From positions 1 to 64,000 of the forward strand of contig NZ_JSFK01000032.1 of NCBI RefSeq assembly GCF_000783395.1: 64,000 bases of DNA, in the 5' to 3' direction. The notes beneath the pieces are model-generated. The model saw nothing but the letters and a program-made list of their open reading frames with translations. It was not told where the DNA came from and made no database searches. Made by a program: the position numbers and the translations under genes. Positions 50,663-58,578 of the stretch are shown here, piece after piece; positions within the stretch are counted from its first letter, which is position 1, and the number at the start of each line of letters is the position of its first letter. The DNA comes from Pseudomonas chlororaphis (lineage in GTDB: Bacteria; Pseudomonadota; Gammaproteobacteria; Pseudomonadales; Pseudomonadaceae).

Positions 50663-51192
50663 AACAACTAATTAAAGAGGTTAGAACGATTTGGGAGTTC
50701 GAGGGTGGGGCGGGCTTTGAACAATTTGTCCGCTGGGATGGAGTGCGAACCAGTTTTGATGAAATTAAAAAAAATATGGCGAATACGAAAAATCTTGCGC
50801 TTAAAGACTTTAAGCGCTTATTGATTCTGGATGATGACGTCGAAATTAGCATCCCAGTGGAGGAGATTCCCCATATTCTTTCAGATAGGACTGGCGTTCT
50901 GGTGATTTTTGAAGAGAAACCAACAAAACTCAGCTGCTCCATTGCTCCTTGGTTTTTTGAGTGTCCTAATAATGCAGCTATCTATAATGCTGACGGTTCA
51001 TTGCGATTCCAACTACAAAGTCCGTATGGAATAGGTAGTTATATTGGTGCGGTACACCACTCCGCATCGCAAAATTATCCTGAATCTTTAGGTGTCTTGG
51101 TCGGTTCGTTAGGACATCAGCCAGAATGGCTTTGTTCGATTGATCCCAATAGTCCGAAACTGATACCTACAGGGAAGTGGGTTCGCTATTAA
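50659..51192 (+). CDS. Orphan immunity protein, paralogue 3
   Basis: Third member of the 177-residue immunity family. ATG 50659 overlaps the stop of the toxin tail. It shares 'QFVRWDGV' and 'EEIKQN/DEIKKN' at the N-terminus with paralogue 1, and the C-terminal half with both others ('RTGVLVIFEE', 'NNAAIYNADGSLR', 'TGKWVRY'). Its N-terminal half is closer to paralogue 1 than to 2. Last recognisable gene of the orphan array. Confidence 0.82.
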   Translation: MKQLIKEVRTIWEFEGGAGFEQFVRWDGVRTSFDEIKKNMANTKNLALKDFKRLLILDDDVEISIPVEEIPHILSDRTGVLVIFEEKPTKLSCSIAPWFFECPNNAAIYNADGSLRFQLQSPYGIGSYIGAVHHSASQNYPESLGVLVGSLGHQPEWLCSIDPNSPKLIPTGKWVRY

Positions 51193-51254
51193 TCAATGAG
51201 TTGGTTCTATTGATTTAGCAGATGTCCAGTAAATGGAGCTTGTGTCATAGGGGG

Positions 51255-51272
51255 GATAAATGGGGACAGACC
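51255..51272. repeat. Left end of a junction element, copy F (truncated)
   Basis: GATAAATGGGGACAGACC, after AGGGGG, as at the start of the other copies, but the palindrome does not continue. It marks the right border of the array. Confidence 0.75.
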
Positions 51273-51291
51273 CTGAAGGATCCCCTCAAAC

Positions 51292-51545
51292 CTACTCCAG
51301 GCTCTGCGCCTGATGATGCACCACATCACGCAGAGTTTTCTCCAATTTTTCCCAGTCTCCATTGCCTCCGAACTCTATGCATCTACGCCAATACTCTAAA
51401 CCCAGTCGCCACAATGAGAGCACAGGTCTTTCTCTGAGGTCGCTGCTTTGATAGCGCCGTCCCAGATGACTTTCACTCGCCTTAAGGGAGGCCGGGATCT
51501 GGTCGATTCCGGGAGTCGCAGTGTCTTGCCGATAGCCAAAAAATA
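51292..51545 (-). pseudogene. Possible gene remnant at the array border
   Basis: An open minus-strand frame whose residues look protein-like ('LSLWRLGLEYWRRCIEFGG', 'DWEKLEKTLRDVVHHQAQSL'). The only ATG (51576) lies inside the terminator hairpin, so there is no proper start. It may be the 3' part of a decayed gene. Family not recognised. Confidence 0.3.
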
Positions 51546-51573
51546 AAACGCCCCGAACACTGTCGGGGCGTTT
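51546..51573. terminator. Rho-independent terminator after the LLM oxygenase
   Basis: AAACGCCCCGA...TCGGGGCGTTT, followed on the minus strand by TTTATTTTTTGG, so it ends the 51602-52645 transcript. Confidence 0.88.
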
Positions 51574-51601
51574 CATAGGTCAAGCTCAATCAGCAGAAAA
51601 C

Positions 51602-52645
51602 TTACCGAAACGCCGGCACCACATGCTTGATAAACAGCTCCAACGATTTCTTCTTCTCCTCATGCGGCAAGCTGTTGTCACACCAGAAACTGAACTCATC
51701 CACCCCCAATTCCTGGTAGTACTTGATCCGTGGAATGATCTCTTCCGGCGTACCAATCATCGCCGTCTTGTGCAAACTCTCCAGTTCAAACTCCGGGCGC
51801 CCGGCAAACTTCTCTTCCGGGCTCGGCGCAAGAAAACCATTGACCGGGGTCTGCTTGTTGCCAAACCACGCATCAAAGGTTCGGTAAAAACGTGAGATCG
51901 CTTTCGCGCCGACTTTCCAACCGTCCGGGTCATCAGCGGTGTGCACGTGAGTGTGGCGCAGCACCATCAATTGCGGACGCGGCACATCCGGGTTGTTATC
52001 CAGCGCGGTCTGGAACTTGTTCTTCAGGTCGAGGACTTCTTCGTCGCCCTTCATCAGCGGCGTAACCATCACATTGCAGCCGTTAGCCACGGCGAAGTTG
52101 TGCGAGTCAGGGTCGCGGGCGGCGATCCACATTGGCGGGTTCGGCTGTTGGATCGGCTTCGGCACGCTGGTGGAGGTGGGGAATTTCCAGATGTCGCCGT
52201 CGTGGGCGTAGTCGCCTTGCCACAGGGCGCGGACCACCGGGACCATTTCGCGCAGGGCCTGGCCGCCGCTGGAAGCGGGCATGCCGCCGGCCATGCGATC
52301 GAATTCGACCTGGTAGGCGCCGCGCGCCAGGCCGACTTCCATGCGACCGTTGCTGATGACGTCGAGCAACGCGCATTCACCGGCAACGCGCAGCGGGTGC
52401 CAGAACGGCGCGATGATGGTGCCGGCGCCGAGGTGGATGGTGGTGGTTTTGGCGGCGAGGTAGGCGAGCAAAGGCATCGGGCTTGGCGAGATGGTGTATT
52501 CCATGGCGTGGTGTTCGCCGATCCACACGGTGCTGAAACCGCCGGCCTCGGCCATCAGGGTCAGTTCGGTGAGGTCTTCGAACAGTTGGCGGTGGCTGAC
52601 GCTTTCGTCCCAGCGTTCCATGTGGATGAACAGGGAAAATTTCAT
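51602..52645 (-). CDS. LLM-class flavin-dependent monooxygenase
   Basis: A 347-residue luciferase-like TIM-barrel oxygenase that uses reduced flavin supplied by a partner reductase. The N-terminus 'MKFSLFIHMERW' and 'GFSTVWIGEHHAMEY' are typical, as is 'ISNGRMEVGLARGAYQVEF'. A flavin reductase gene is next to it upstream on the same strand (158 bases, with one REP element), and an NCS1 permease is divergent beyond. Together they suggest uptake and oxidative opening of a nitrogen heterocycle or similar. The substrate is not predictable. Confidence 0.9.
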   Translation of the reverse strand: MKFSLFIHMERWDESVSHRQLFEDLTELTLMAEAGGFSTVWIGEHHAMEYTISPSPMPLLAYLAAKTTTIHLGAGTIIAPFWHPLRVAGECALLDVISNGRMEVGLARGAYQVEFDRMAGGMPASSGGQALREMVPVVRALWQGDYAHDGDIWKFPTSTSVPKPIQQPNPPMWIAARDPDSHNFAVANGCNVMVTPLMKGDEEVLDLKNKFQTALDNNPDVPRPQLMVLRHTHVHTADDPDGWKVGAKAISRFYRTFDAWFGNKQTPVNGFLAPSPEEKFAGRPEFELESLHKTAMIGTPEEIIPRIKYYQELGVDEFSFWCDNSLPHEEKKKSLELFIKHVVPAFR

Positions 52646-52750
52646 GACGCTTCCTCGGATCTTTTGTTGTTGAGGCTACAAAAATCGGCGGGAGTGAGCG
52701 GTTCGCGATCGCACTGTGTCAGTCGCTTGCTGCGTCGCTTGTAACACTGC

Positions 52751-52775
52751 TTTCGCGAGCGGGCTCGCTCCCACA
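52751..52775. repeat. Single REP element
   Basis: TTTCGCGAGCGGGCTCGCTC-CCACA between the flavin reductase and LLM oxygenase genes; no facing partner. Confidence 0.75.
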
Positions 52776-52804
52776 TTTGATTTGCATAGGGCTGGAGGTT
52801 TTGA

Positions 52805-53290
52805 TCAGGCCAGGACGGGCAGGGCGCCCATCTTGCCGTGGCAGTACACCAGCGGGCCGGCGATTTGCTCGGGGACGATCAGGTTCTTCACCGCGCCGAC
52901 CATGATGGCGTGGTCGCCGCCTTCATATTCGCGCCACAGCTCACACTCGATGATAGCTGTCGCGTTGGCGAGGATCGGGTTACCCAGTTCACTCAAGGTC
53001 CATTCGATGCCTTGCGCCTTGTCTTTGCCTTTGCGGGCGAAGGCGTAGGCTTCGCTTTGCTGGCCGCCGGACAGAACGTGAATGGCAAAGCGTTTGTTTT
53101 TGATCAGTACCGGGTAGGAATCGGAGCTGTAGTTGGGGCAGAACAGCACCAGCGCCGGGTCCATCGACAGCGAGCTGAACGCGCTGGCAGTCAGACCGAC
53201 GATCTGACCGTCATCGTCCAGGGTGGTGATAACGGTTACGCCGGACGGGAACGAGCCCATGACTTGTTTGTAGATGGCGGCATCGATCAT
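52805..53290 (-). CDS. Flavin reductase family protein
   Basis: A 161-residue FMN-binding flavin reductase from ATG 53290 (MIDAAIYKQVMGSFPSGV). Typical features: 'FPSGVTVITT', 'GLTASAFSSLSMDPALVLFC' and a C-terminal 'GPLVYCHGKMG'. It would supply reduced FMN to the LLM oxygenase encoded next on the same strand, as RutF does for RutA. Divergent from the NCS1 permease gene over a 318-base region that holds two operator-like palindromes. Confidence 0.92.
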   Translation of the reverse strand: MIDAAIYKQVMGSFPSGVTVITTLDDDGQIVGLTASAFSSLSMDPALVLFCPNYSSDSYPVLIKNKRFAIHVLSGGQQSEAYAFARKGKDKAQGIEWTLSELGNPILANATAIIECELWREYEGGDHAIMVGAVKNLIVPEQIAGPLVYCHGKMGALPVLA

Positions 53291-53608
53291 TGGTCGGTCC
53301 TCGGGTGATGTGTTGCTGTTTTTATGTGTTTGTTGGTCTGATGGTATACCAGTATTCAATCTTTGCAAGGGCTTTTCAGCTGAACCGATAAACGTGCCGC
53401 GTTCGTCGGAAACTCAGCATTTACGGGGCTTTCGACTGGTCTGCAAGCCGCGGTTTCAGTAAGGATGGCGTATCAGTTGGCGTCGCAAACTACGGATCAG
53501 TCTTGTGAATTGTTTGGAATACCATAATATGGTCTGCATCTGAGGGGCGACCAGAGAGTCCCCCCGGTTTGGCTTCATACAACGATAAGAACAGACAAAC
53601 TCGAGTTC
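53291..53608. promoter_or_regulatory. Divergent control region with two operator-like palindromes
   Basis: No gene is seen here. TGGTATACCA lies at 53342-53351, about 52 bases before the reductase start, and TGGAATACCA at 53515-53524, about 85 bases before the permease start. Both look like GntR/FadR-type sites and are placed where they could control each of the divergent transcripts. Confidence 0.45.
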
Positions 53609-55021
53609 ATGCATATGTCCCAGATGTCCCGGCAAGATCCGTTGATCGAGAACCATACGGTCGACTACGTCCCACTCGCGGAACGCCACGGGAAGGCCCG
53701 CGACCTTTTCACCCTTTGGTTCAGCACCAACATTGCGCCCCTGCCCATCGTCACCGGCGCCATGGTGGTTCAGGTGTTCCATCTCGATTTGCTCTGGGGG
53801 CTGCTCGCGATTGCGCTGGGGCACCTGATCGGCGGCGTGGTGATTGCGCTGGCGTCGGCGCAAGGTCCGCGCATGGGCATTCCGCAGATGGTCCAGAGTC
53901 GCGGCCAGTTCGGTCGTTACGGCGCGCTGCTGATCGTGTTCTTCGCCGCGCTGATCTACATCGGTTTCTTTATTTCCAACATCGTCCTGGCGGGTAAATC
54001 CATCGTCGGCATTACGCCGTCGGTGCCGGCGCCTCTGAGCATTCTGATCGGTGCACTGGCAGCTACGGCGATCGGTGTGATCGGCTACAACTTCATCCAT
54101 ACGCTGAACCGCATCGGCACCTGGGTGATGGGCAGTGCGTTGCTCGCCGGGTTCATCTATATCTTTGCCCATGACTTGCCGGCGGACTTTCTCACTCGCG
54201 GCAGTTTCAACCTGTCCGGTTGGCTGGCAACGGTGTCGCTGGGGATCATCTGGCAGATCAGTTTCTCGCCTTACGTGTCCGATTACTCGCGTTACCTGCC
54301 GGCGGATATCGGCATTGCCAAGCCATTCTGGGCGACTTATCTGGGCGCGACGCTGGGCACGATTCTGTCGTTCAGCTTTGGAGCCGTGGCGGTGCTGGCG
54401 ACCCCGGAAGGCACTGAAGCGATGGTCGCGGTCAAGCAGTCTACCGGTTGGCTTGGGCCGATTCTGATGGTGCTGTTTCTGCTCAATATCATCAGTCACA
54501 ACGCGCTGAATCTGTATGGCGCGGTGCTGTCGATCATCACCTCGATTCAGACGTTTGCCAGCCAATGGACACCGAGCATCAAGGTGCGCGTAGTGTTGTC
54601 GAGCGTGGTGCTCGCGGGTTGCTGCGTGGTTGCGCTGGGTGCATCGGCGGATTTCATTTCCGAGTTCATCGGTTTGATTCTGGCGTTGCTGCTGGTGCTG
54701 GTGCCGTGGGCGTCGATCAACCTGATCGACTTTTACCTGATCAAGCGCGGCTGCTACGACATTGCTTCGATCTTCCGCGCCGATGGCGGGGTTTACGGGC
54801 GCTTTAATCTGCACGCGATCATTGCTTACTTCATCGGCATCCTCGTGCAACTGCCGTTTGCCAATACTTCGCTGTACGTTGGGCCTTACGCCAATCTGGT
54901 CGAGGGCGCGGACTTGTCCTGGCTGGTCGGCCTGGTGGTCACCGTGCCGTTGTATTACTGCCTGGCCACACGCGGCCAGACTCAGCAGAGCAGGGCGGCG
55001 AGGTTGGGTTACACCGATTGA
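53609..55021 (+). CDS. NCS1-family nucleobase/N-heterocycle permease (copy 2)
   Basis: CodB-branch NCS1 carrier of 470 residues (ATG 53609; a second ATG at 53615 is as likely). It is a close paralogue of the 28589-30004 permease, with shared stretches 'LFTLWF', 'NIAPLPIVTGA', 'FLTRGSFNLSGWLATVSL', 'YVSDYSRYLPAD' and 'ISHNALNLYGAVLS'. Twelve membrane segments. It is divergent from the flavin reductase/LLM oxygenase operon, which suggests it brings in the substrate of that oxygenase. A clear terminator follows. Confidence 0.92.
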   Translation: MHMSQMSRQDPLIENHTVDYVPLAERHGKARDLFTLWFSTNIAPLPIVTGAMVVQVFHLDLLWGLLAIALGHLIGGVVIALASAQGPRMGIPQMVQSRGQFGRYGALLIVFFAALIYIGFFISNIVLAGKSIVGITPSVPAPLSILIGALAATAIGVIGYNFIHTLNRIGTWVMGSALLAGFIYIFAHDLPADFLTRGSFNLSGWLATVSLGIIWQISFSPYVSDYSRYLPADIGIAKPFWATYLGATLGTILSFSFGAVAVLATPEGTEAMVAVKQSTGWLGPILMVLFLLNIISHNALNLYGAVLSIITSIQTFASQWTPSIKVRVVLSSVVLAGCCVVALGASADFISEFIGLILALLLVLVPWASINLIDFYLIKRGCYDIASIFRADGGVYGRFNLHAIIAYFIGILVQLPFANTSLYVGPYANLVEGADLSWLVGLVVTVPLYYCLATRGQTQQSRAARLGYTD

Positions 55022-55038
55022 CCTGATCCGCTTCAGCA

Positions 55039-55070
55039 CAATGCCCGGCCATTCGCCGGGCATTGTTGTT
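55039..55070 (+). terminator. Rho-independent terminator
   Basis: CAATGCCCGGC...GCCGGGCATTG with a five-base loop, then TTGTTT, directly after the NCS1 gene. Confidence 0.85.
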
Positions 55071-55270
55071 TCCGCATCCCGGCGGTCAATCAAATTGGCC
55101 AGATCGATCCCCTTTTGGCCCATCCCCCACTGTGCTCCAGCTACGCTGTCAGCAAGAATCAAAACCATAACCAGACGCTGAACCTTTTTTACCCTTGGCT
55201 ACCTTTACAGCCGCTGCCGTGTACAGAACATAAAAACCATCGAACTCACGCTGCCTTTTGGGGAACAACC

Positions 55271-56371
55271 ATGGTCACGATGAAACGCATTCTGGGTGCC
55301 ACCGTATGTGGGCTGACGCTGTTGGCCGGCGCCGTCCAGGCTGAGCAACGCGAACTGCGCGTGTACAACTGGGCGGACTACATCCTGCCGTCCGTGCCCA
55401 AGGATTTCGCTGCAAAAAGCGGCATCAAAGTGATCTGGGACACCTTCGACACCAACGAATCCCTCGAAGCCAAACTGCTGACCGGCAACTCTGGTTACGA
55501 CCTGGTGGTGCCGTCGAACCAGTTCCTCGAAACGCAGATCAAGGCTGGCGTCTTTCAGAAACTGGATAAATCGAAACTGCCGAACTGGAGCCATCAGGAT
55601 CCAGAGCTGTTGAAACTGCTGGGCAAGAACGATCCGGGCAACCAGTACGGCGTGCCCTACATGGTCGGCACTGTGCTGATCGGCTTCAACCCGGCCAAAG
55701 TCAAAGCGGCACTGGGCGACAACGCGCCGGTGGACAGCTGGGATCTGGTGTTCAAACCGGAGAACATGGAAAAGCTCAAATCCTGCGGTGTAGCGATGCT
55801 TGATTCGCCGACAGAAATCCTGCCGTTGGCCCTGCATTACCTCGGTCTCGACCCGAACAGCCAGAACCCCGCCGACTATGAAAAAGCCAAGGAGCTGATG
55901 CTAAAGGTTCGTCCGTACGTGACCTACTTCAACTCGGCCAAATACATGACCGACATCGCCAACGGTGACATCTGCGTGGCCATCGGTTACTCCGGCAGTT
56001 TCTATCAGTTCGGCAACCGCGCCAAAGAGGCGAAAAACGGCGTAGTGGTCGACTGGCGCTTGCCGAAGGAGGGCGCGCCGATCTGGTTCGACACCTTCGC
56101 CATTCCGAAGAGCGCGAAGAACGTCGCCGAGGCGCATGAATTCCTCAACAACCTGCTCGATCCGAAAGTGATCGCGCCGATCAGCGACTTCCTCGGCTAC
56201 CCGAATGCGAACAAGGATTCGATACCGCTGATCAACAAGGAAATCACTGACAACCCGAACCTGACGCCAACGCCTGAAGCGCTGAAAAACCTCTACGTCG
56301 TGCAGCCGTTGCCGCAGAAGCTTGAGCGCGTGCGCACACGGGTGTGGACCAACATCAAGTCCGATAAGTAA
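55271..56371 (+). CDS. Polyamine ABC transporter substrate-binding protein, PotF-like
   Basis: A 366-residue periplasmic binding protein of the PotD/PotF family, from ATG 55271 (or 55280). The signal peptide ends near 'AVQAEQREL'. 'LRVYNWADYILPSV' and 'SGYDLVVPSNQFLETQI' are characteristic, and 'NGDICVAIGYSGSFYQF' lines the polyamine pocket. It probably binds putrescine or spermidine. No ATPase or permease genes are next to it, so it depends on a Pot system elsewhere. It follows a 250-base region with no gene and a REP pair comes after it. Confidence 0.9.
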   Translation: MVTMKRILGATVCGLTLLAGAVQAEQRELRVYNWADYILPSVPKDFAAKSGIKVIWDTFDTNESLEAKLLTGNSGYDLVVPSNQFLETQIKAGVFQKLDKSKLPNWSHQDPELLKLLGKNDPGNQYGVPYMVGTVLIGFNPAKVKAALGDNAPVDSWDLVFKPENMEKLKSCGVAMLDSPTEILPLALHYLGLDPNSQNPADYEKAKELMLKVRPYVTYFNSAKYMTDIANGDICVAIGYSGSFYQFGNRAKEAKNGVVVDWRLPKEGAPIWFDTFAIPKSAKNVAEAHEFLNNLLDPKVIAPISDFLGYPNANKDSIPLINKEITDNPNLTPTPEALKNLYVVQPLPQKLERVRTRVWTNIKSDK

Positions 56372-56388
56372 CCACCACCGCAATCCAA

Positions 56389-56480
56389 ATGTGGGAGCGA
56401 GCCTGCTCGCGAAAGGGGAGTGTCATTCAACTTCGATGTTGACTGGTCCGACGCCTTCGCGAGCAGGCTCGCTCCCACAG
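56389..56480. repeat. REP pair (inverted)
   Basis: GTGGGAGCGAGCCTGCTCGC and GCGAGCAGGCTCGCTCCCAC arms between the convergent potF-like and terC-like genes. Confidence 0.88.
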
Positions 56481-56494
56481 GGTTTTGTGCGGTG

Positions 56495-57469
56495 TCATTC
56501 TGTGCTGCGTTCGGTTTCTCTGGTCATCACCAGACTCAGCAGGACTGAGCCAAGAATCACCCCACCCACCACCGCCAACGACCACTCCACCGGCATGTGC
56601 AACCACGGCATCAACACCATCTTGCCGCCGATAAACACCAGCACAATCGCCAGCCCGTACTTGAGCAGATGAAAGCGGTCCGCCATGTCCGCCAGCAGGA
56701 AATACAACGCGCGCAGGCCCATGATCGCGAAGATATTCGAGGTGAAGACGATGAACGGATCAGTCGTCACGGCGAAGATCGCCGGGATGCTGTCGACCGC
56801 AAACATCAAGTCACTGGCCTCGATCAGCACCAGCACCAGAAACATCGGCGTGGCCCAGCGCACGCCGTTCTGCAGGACGAAAAAGCGTTCGCCGTGAAAG
56901 CTGCTGGTGATGCGCATATGCCCGCGCACCCAGCGCAGCAGCGGATTCTTGTCCAGATCCGGCTGGTGGTCGGCAAACACCAGCATCTTGATCCCGGTAA
57001 AGATCAGGAACACCCCGAACGCATACAGCAGCCATTCGAACTGCGACACCAGCCACACCCCGGCAAAAATCATCACCGCGCGCATTACGATCGCCCCGAG
57101 CACGCCGTACAACAGCACTCGGCGCTGCAACTCGGGTGGCACGGCGAAGTAGCTGAAGATCATCACAAAGACGAACATGTTGTCGATCGACAGCGATTGC
57201 TCGATCAGATAACCGGTGAGGAATTCGAGGGTTTTTTCCCGGGCAATCTCGGCGCCGAACGCGCCGTGCAAATACCACCAGAGCAGTGCCGCGAAACTCA
57301 GCGCCAACAAGCACCAGGCAATGACCCAGGACAAAGCTTCGCGCACTGACACCCGATGCGCCTTGCGCCCACCGAAGACAAACAGGTCCAATGCCAGCAT
57401 GGCAAGTACGAAGACGATGAAGGCGCCCCACATCCATGGTTCGCCGATATTGATGTTTGTGGCTGGCAT
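56495..57469 (-). CDS. TerC-family membrane protein (Alx-like)
   Basis: Integral membrane protein of 324 residues from ATG 57469 (MPATNINIGEPWMW), with about nine hydrophobic segments. Conserved acidic membrane motifs of the TerC family are visible: 'FLTGYLIEQSLSIDNMFVF' and 'EASDLMFAVDSIPAIFAVT' with the paired Asp/Glu. These proteins are linked to manganese export or metal handling in related bacteria; the tellurium role is historical. Single gene, convergent with the polyamine-binding protein across a REP pair. Confidence 0.92.
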   Translation of the reverse strand: MPATNINIGEPWMWGAFIVFVLAMLALDLFVFGGRKAHRVSVREALSWVIAWCLLALSFAALLWWYLHGAFGAEIAREKTLEFLTGYLIEQSLSIDNMFVFVMIFSYFAVPPELQRRVLLYGVLGAIVMRAVMIFAGVWLVSQFEWLLYAFGVFLIFTGIKMLVFADHQPDLDKNPLLRWVRGHMRITSSFHGERFFVLQNGVRWATPMFLVLVLIEASDLMFAVDSIPAIFAVTTDPFIVFTSNIFAIMGLRALYFLLADMADRFHLLKYGLAIVLVFIGGKMVLMPWLHMPVEWSLAVVGGVILGSVLLSLVMTRETERSTE

Positions 57470-57621
57470 GTCACGCTCCCTGTCTATTCTTGGATTGGGG
57501 TCAGACGAGGCCATGCTAGCGACGCTTTTGCGGCAAAGAAAAATCGTTTATTTCTGCGCAACAGTTCGATAAAAACGAACTATCCGCCCTCGTTAACAGC
57601 TCGGGCACTTTTTACGGAGCA

Positions 57622-58578
57622 ATGTTTTCAGCGATGAATACCGACATTCTCGAACCTCAAGCGGTGTGCAGTCCGATCACCAGCAGCGCGATTTTCATCG
57701 TCGCGACGCTGAATGCCGGGGCTGATGCCGCGCAAACCGTCAAAGACTGGTGCGGTGACGTCGCCGGGCTGGTGCGTTCGGTTGGCAAGCGCGTACCGAC
57801 CGGCAATCTGACCTGTATCTGCGGTTTTTCCTCGAACGCTTGGGATCGCCTGTTCGGCCATCCGCGCCCGGCGTCGCTGCACGGTTTTCGCGAGTTTGGC
57901 GGGGAAGGGCGGCACGCGCCGGCAACCCCGGGCGATCTACTGCTACACATTCGCGCCGATCAAATGGACCTGTGTTTTGAACTGGCCACGCAGATCATGG
58001 CGGTTCTCGGCGATGCCGTAACGGTGGTCGACGAGGTTCAGGGTTTCCGCTATTTCGACATGCGCAGCATCATCGGTTTTGTCGACGGCACGGAAAACCC
58101 GGTCGGGCGCAAAGCGGTTAACTTCACCATCGTCGGTGACGAAGATCCGGGCTTCAGCGGCGGCAGTTACGTGCTGGTGCAAAAGTACCTGCACAATATG
58201 ACTGCGTGGAACGGCTTGAGCGTTGAAGCGCAGGAACGGGTGATTGGTCGCACGAAACTGTCCGACATAGAACTGGATGACGCGGTCAAACCGAGCAACT
58301 CGCACAGCGCGCTGACCACCATCACCAACGCAGCCGGCGAGGAAGTAAAAATTCTCCGCGACAACATGCCGTTCGGCCGGCCCGGGGCAGGGGAGTTCGG
58401 CACGTTCTTTATCGGTTACGCGCGCTCGCCGGAACCGATGGAGCAGATGCTGGAGAACATGTTTGTCGGCAAACCACCGGGCAACTACGACAAGTTGCTG
58501 GACTTCAGCACAGCGGTCACCGGCAGCCTCTATTTCGTGCCGTCAGCGGATTTGCTGGAAGAACTGGCGGATCGCTGA
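57622..58578 (+). CDS. DyP-type heme peroxidase (YfeX-like)
   Basis: A 318-residue dye-decolourising peroxidase (ATG 57622; ATG 57634, MNTDILEPQ, is nearly as likely). The GxxDG motif is present as 'GFVDGTENP' near residue 152, the proximal His is in 'NSHSALT' and the distal Arg in 'LRDNMPFG'. No signal or Tat peptide, so it acts in the cytoplasm or is loaded into a nanocompartment; no encapsulin gene is seen nearby. It ends one base before the convergent AraC gene. Confidence 0.92.
   Translation: MFSAMNTDILEPQAVCSPITSSAIFIVATLNAGADAAQTVKDWCGDVAGLVRSVGKRVPTGNLTCICGFSSNAWDRLFGHPRPASLHGFREFGGEGRHAPATPGDLLLHIRADQMDLCFELATQIMAVLGDAVTVVDEVQGFRYFDMRSIIGFVDGTENPVGRKAVNFTIVGDEDPGFSGGSYVLVQKYLHNMTAWNGLSVEAQERVIGRTKLSDIELDDAVKPSNSHSALTTITNAAGEEVKILRDNMPFGRPGAGEFGTFFIGYARSPEPMEQMLENMFVGKPPGNYDKLLDFSTAVTGSLYFVPSADLLEELADR

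Noticed and set aside
48019..51272. CRISPR-like impression from evenly repeated palindromes
   Set aside because: Spacing is irregular (about 170 to 800 bases), spacers contain genes and there are no cas genes.
53456..55168. A 570-residue minus-strand frame over the NCS1 gene
   Set aside because: Antisense to a well-supported permease; Arg/Gln/His-rich shadow sequence.
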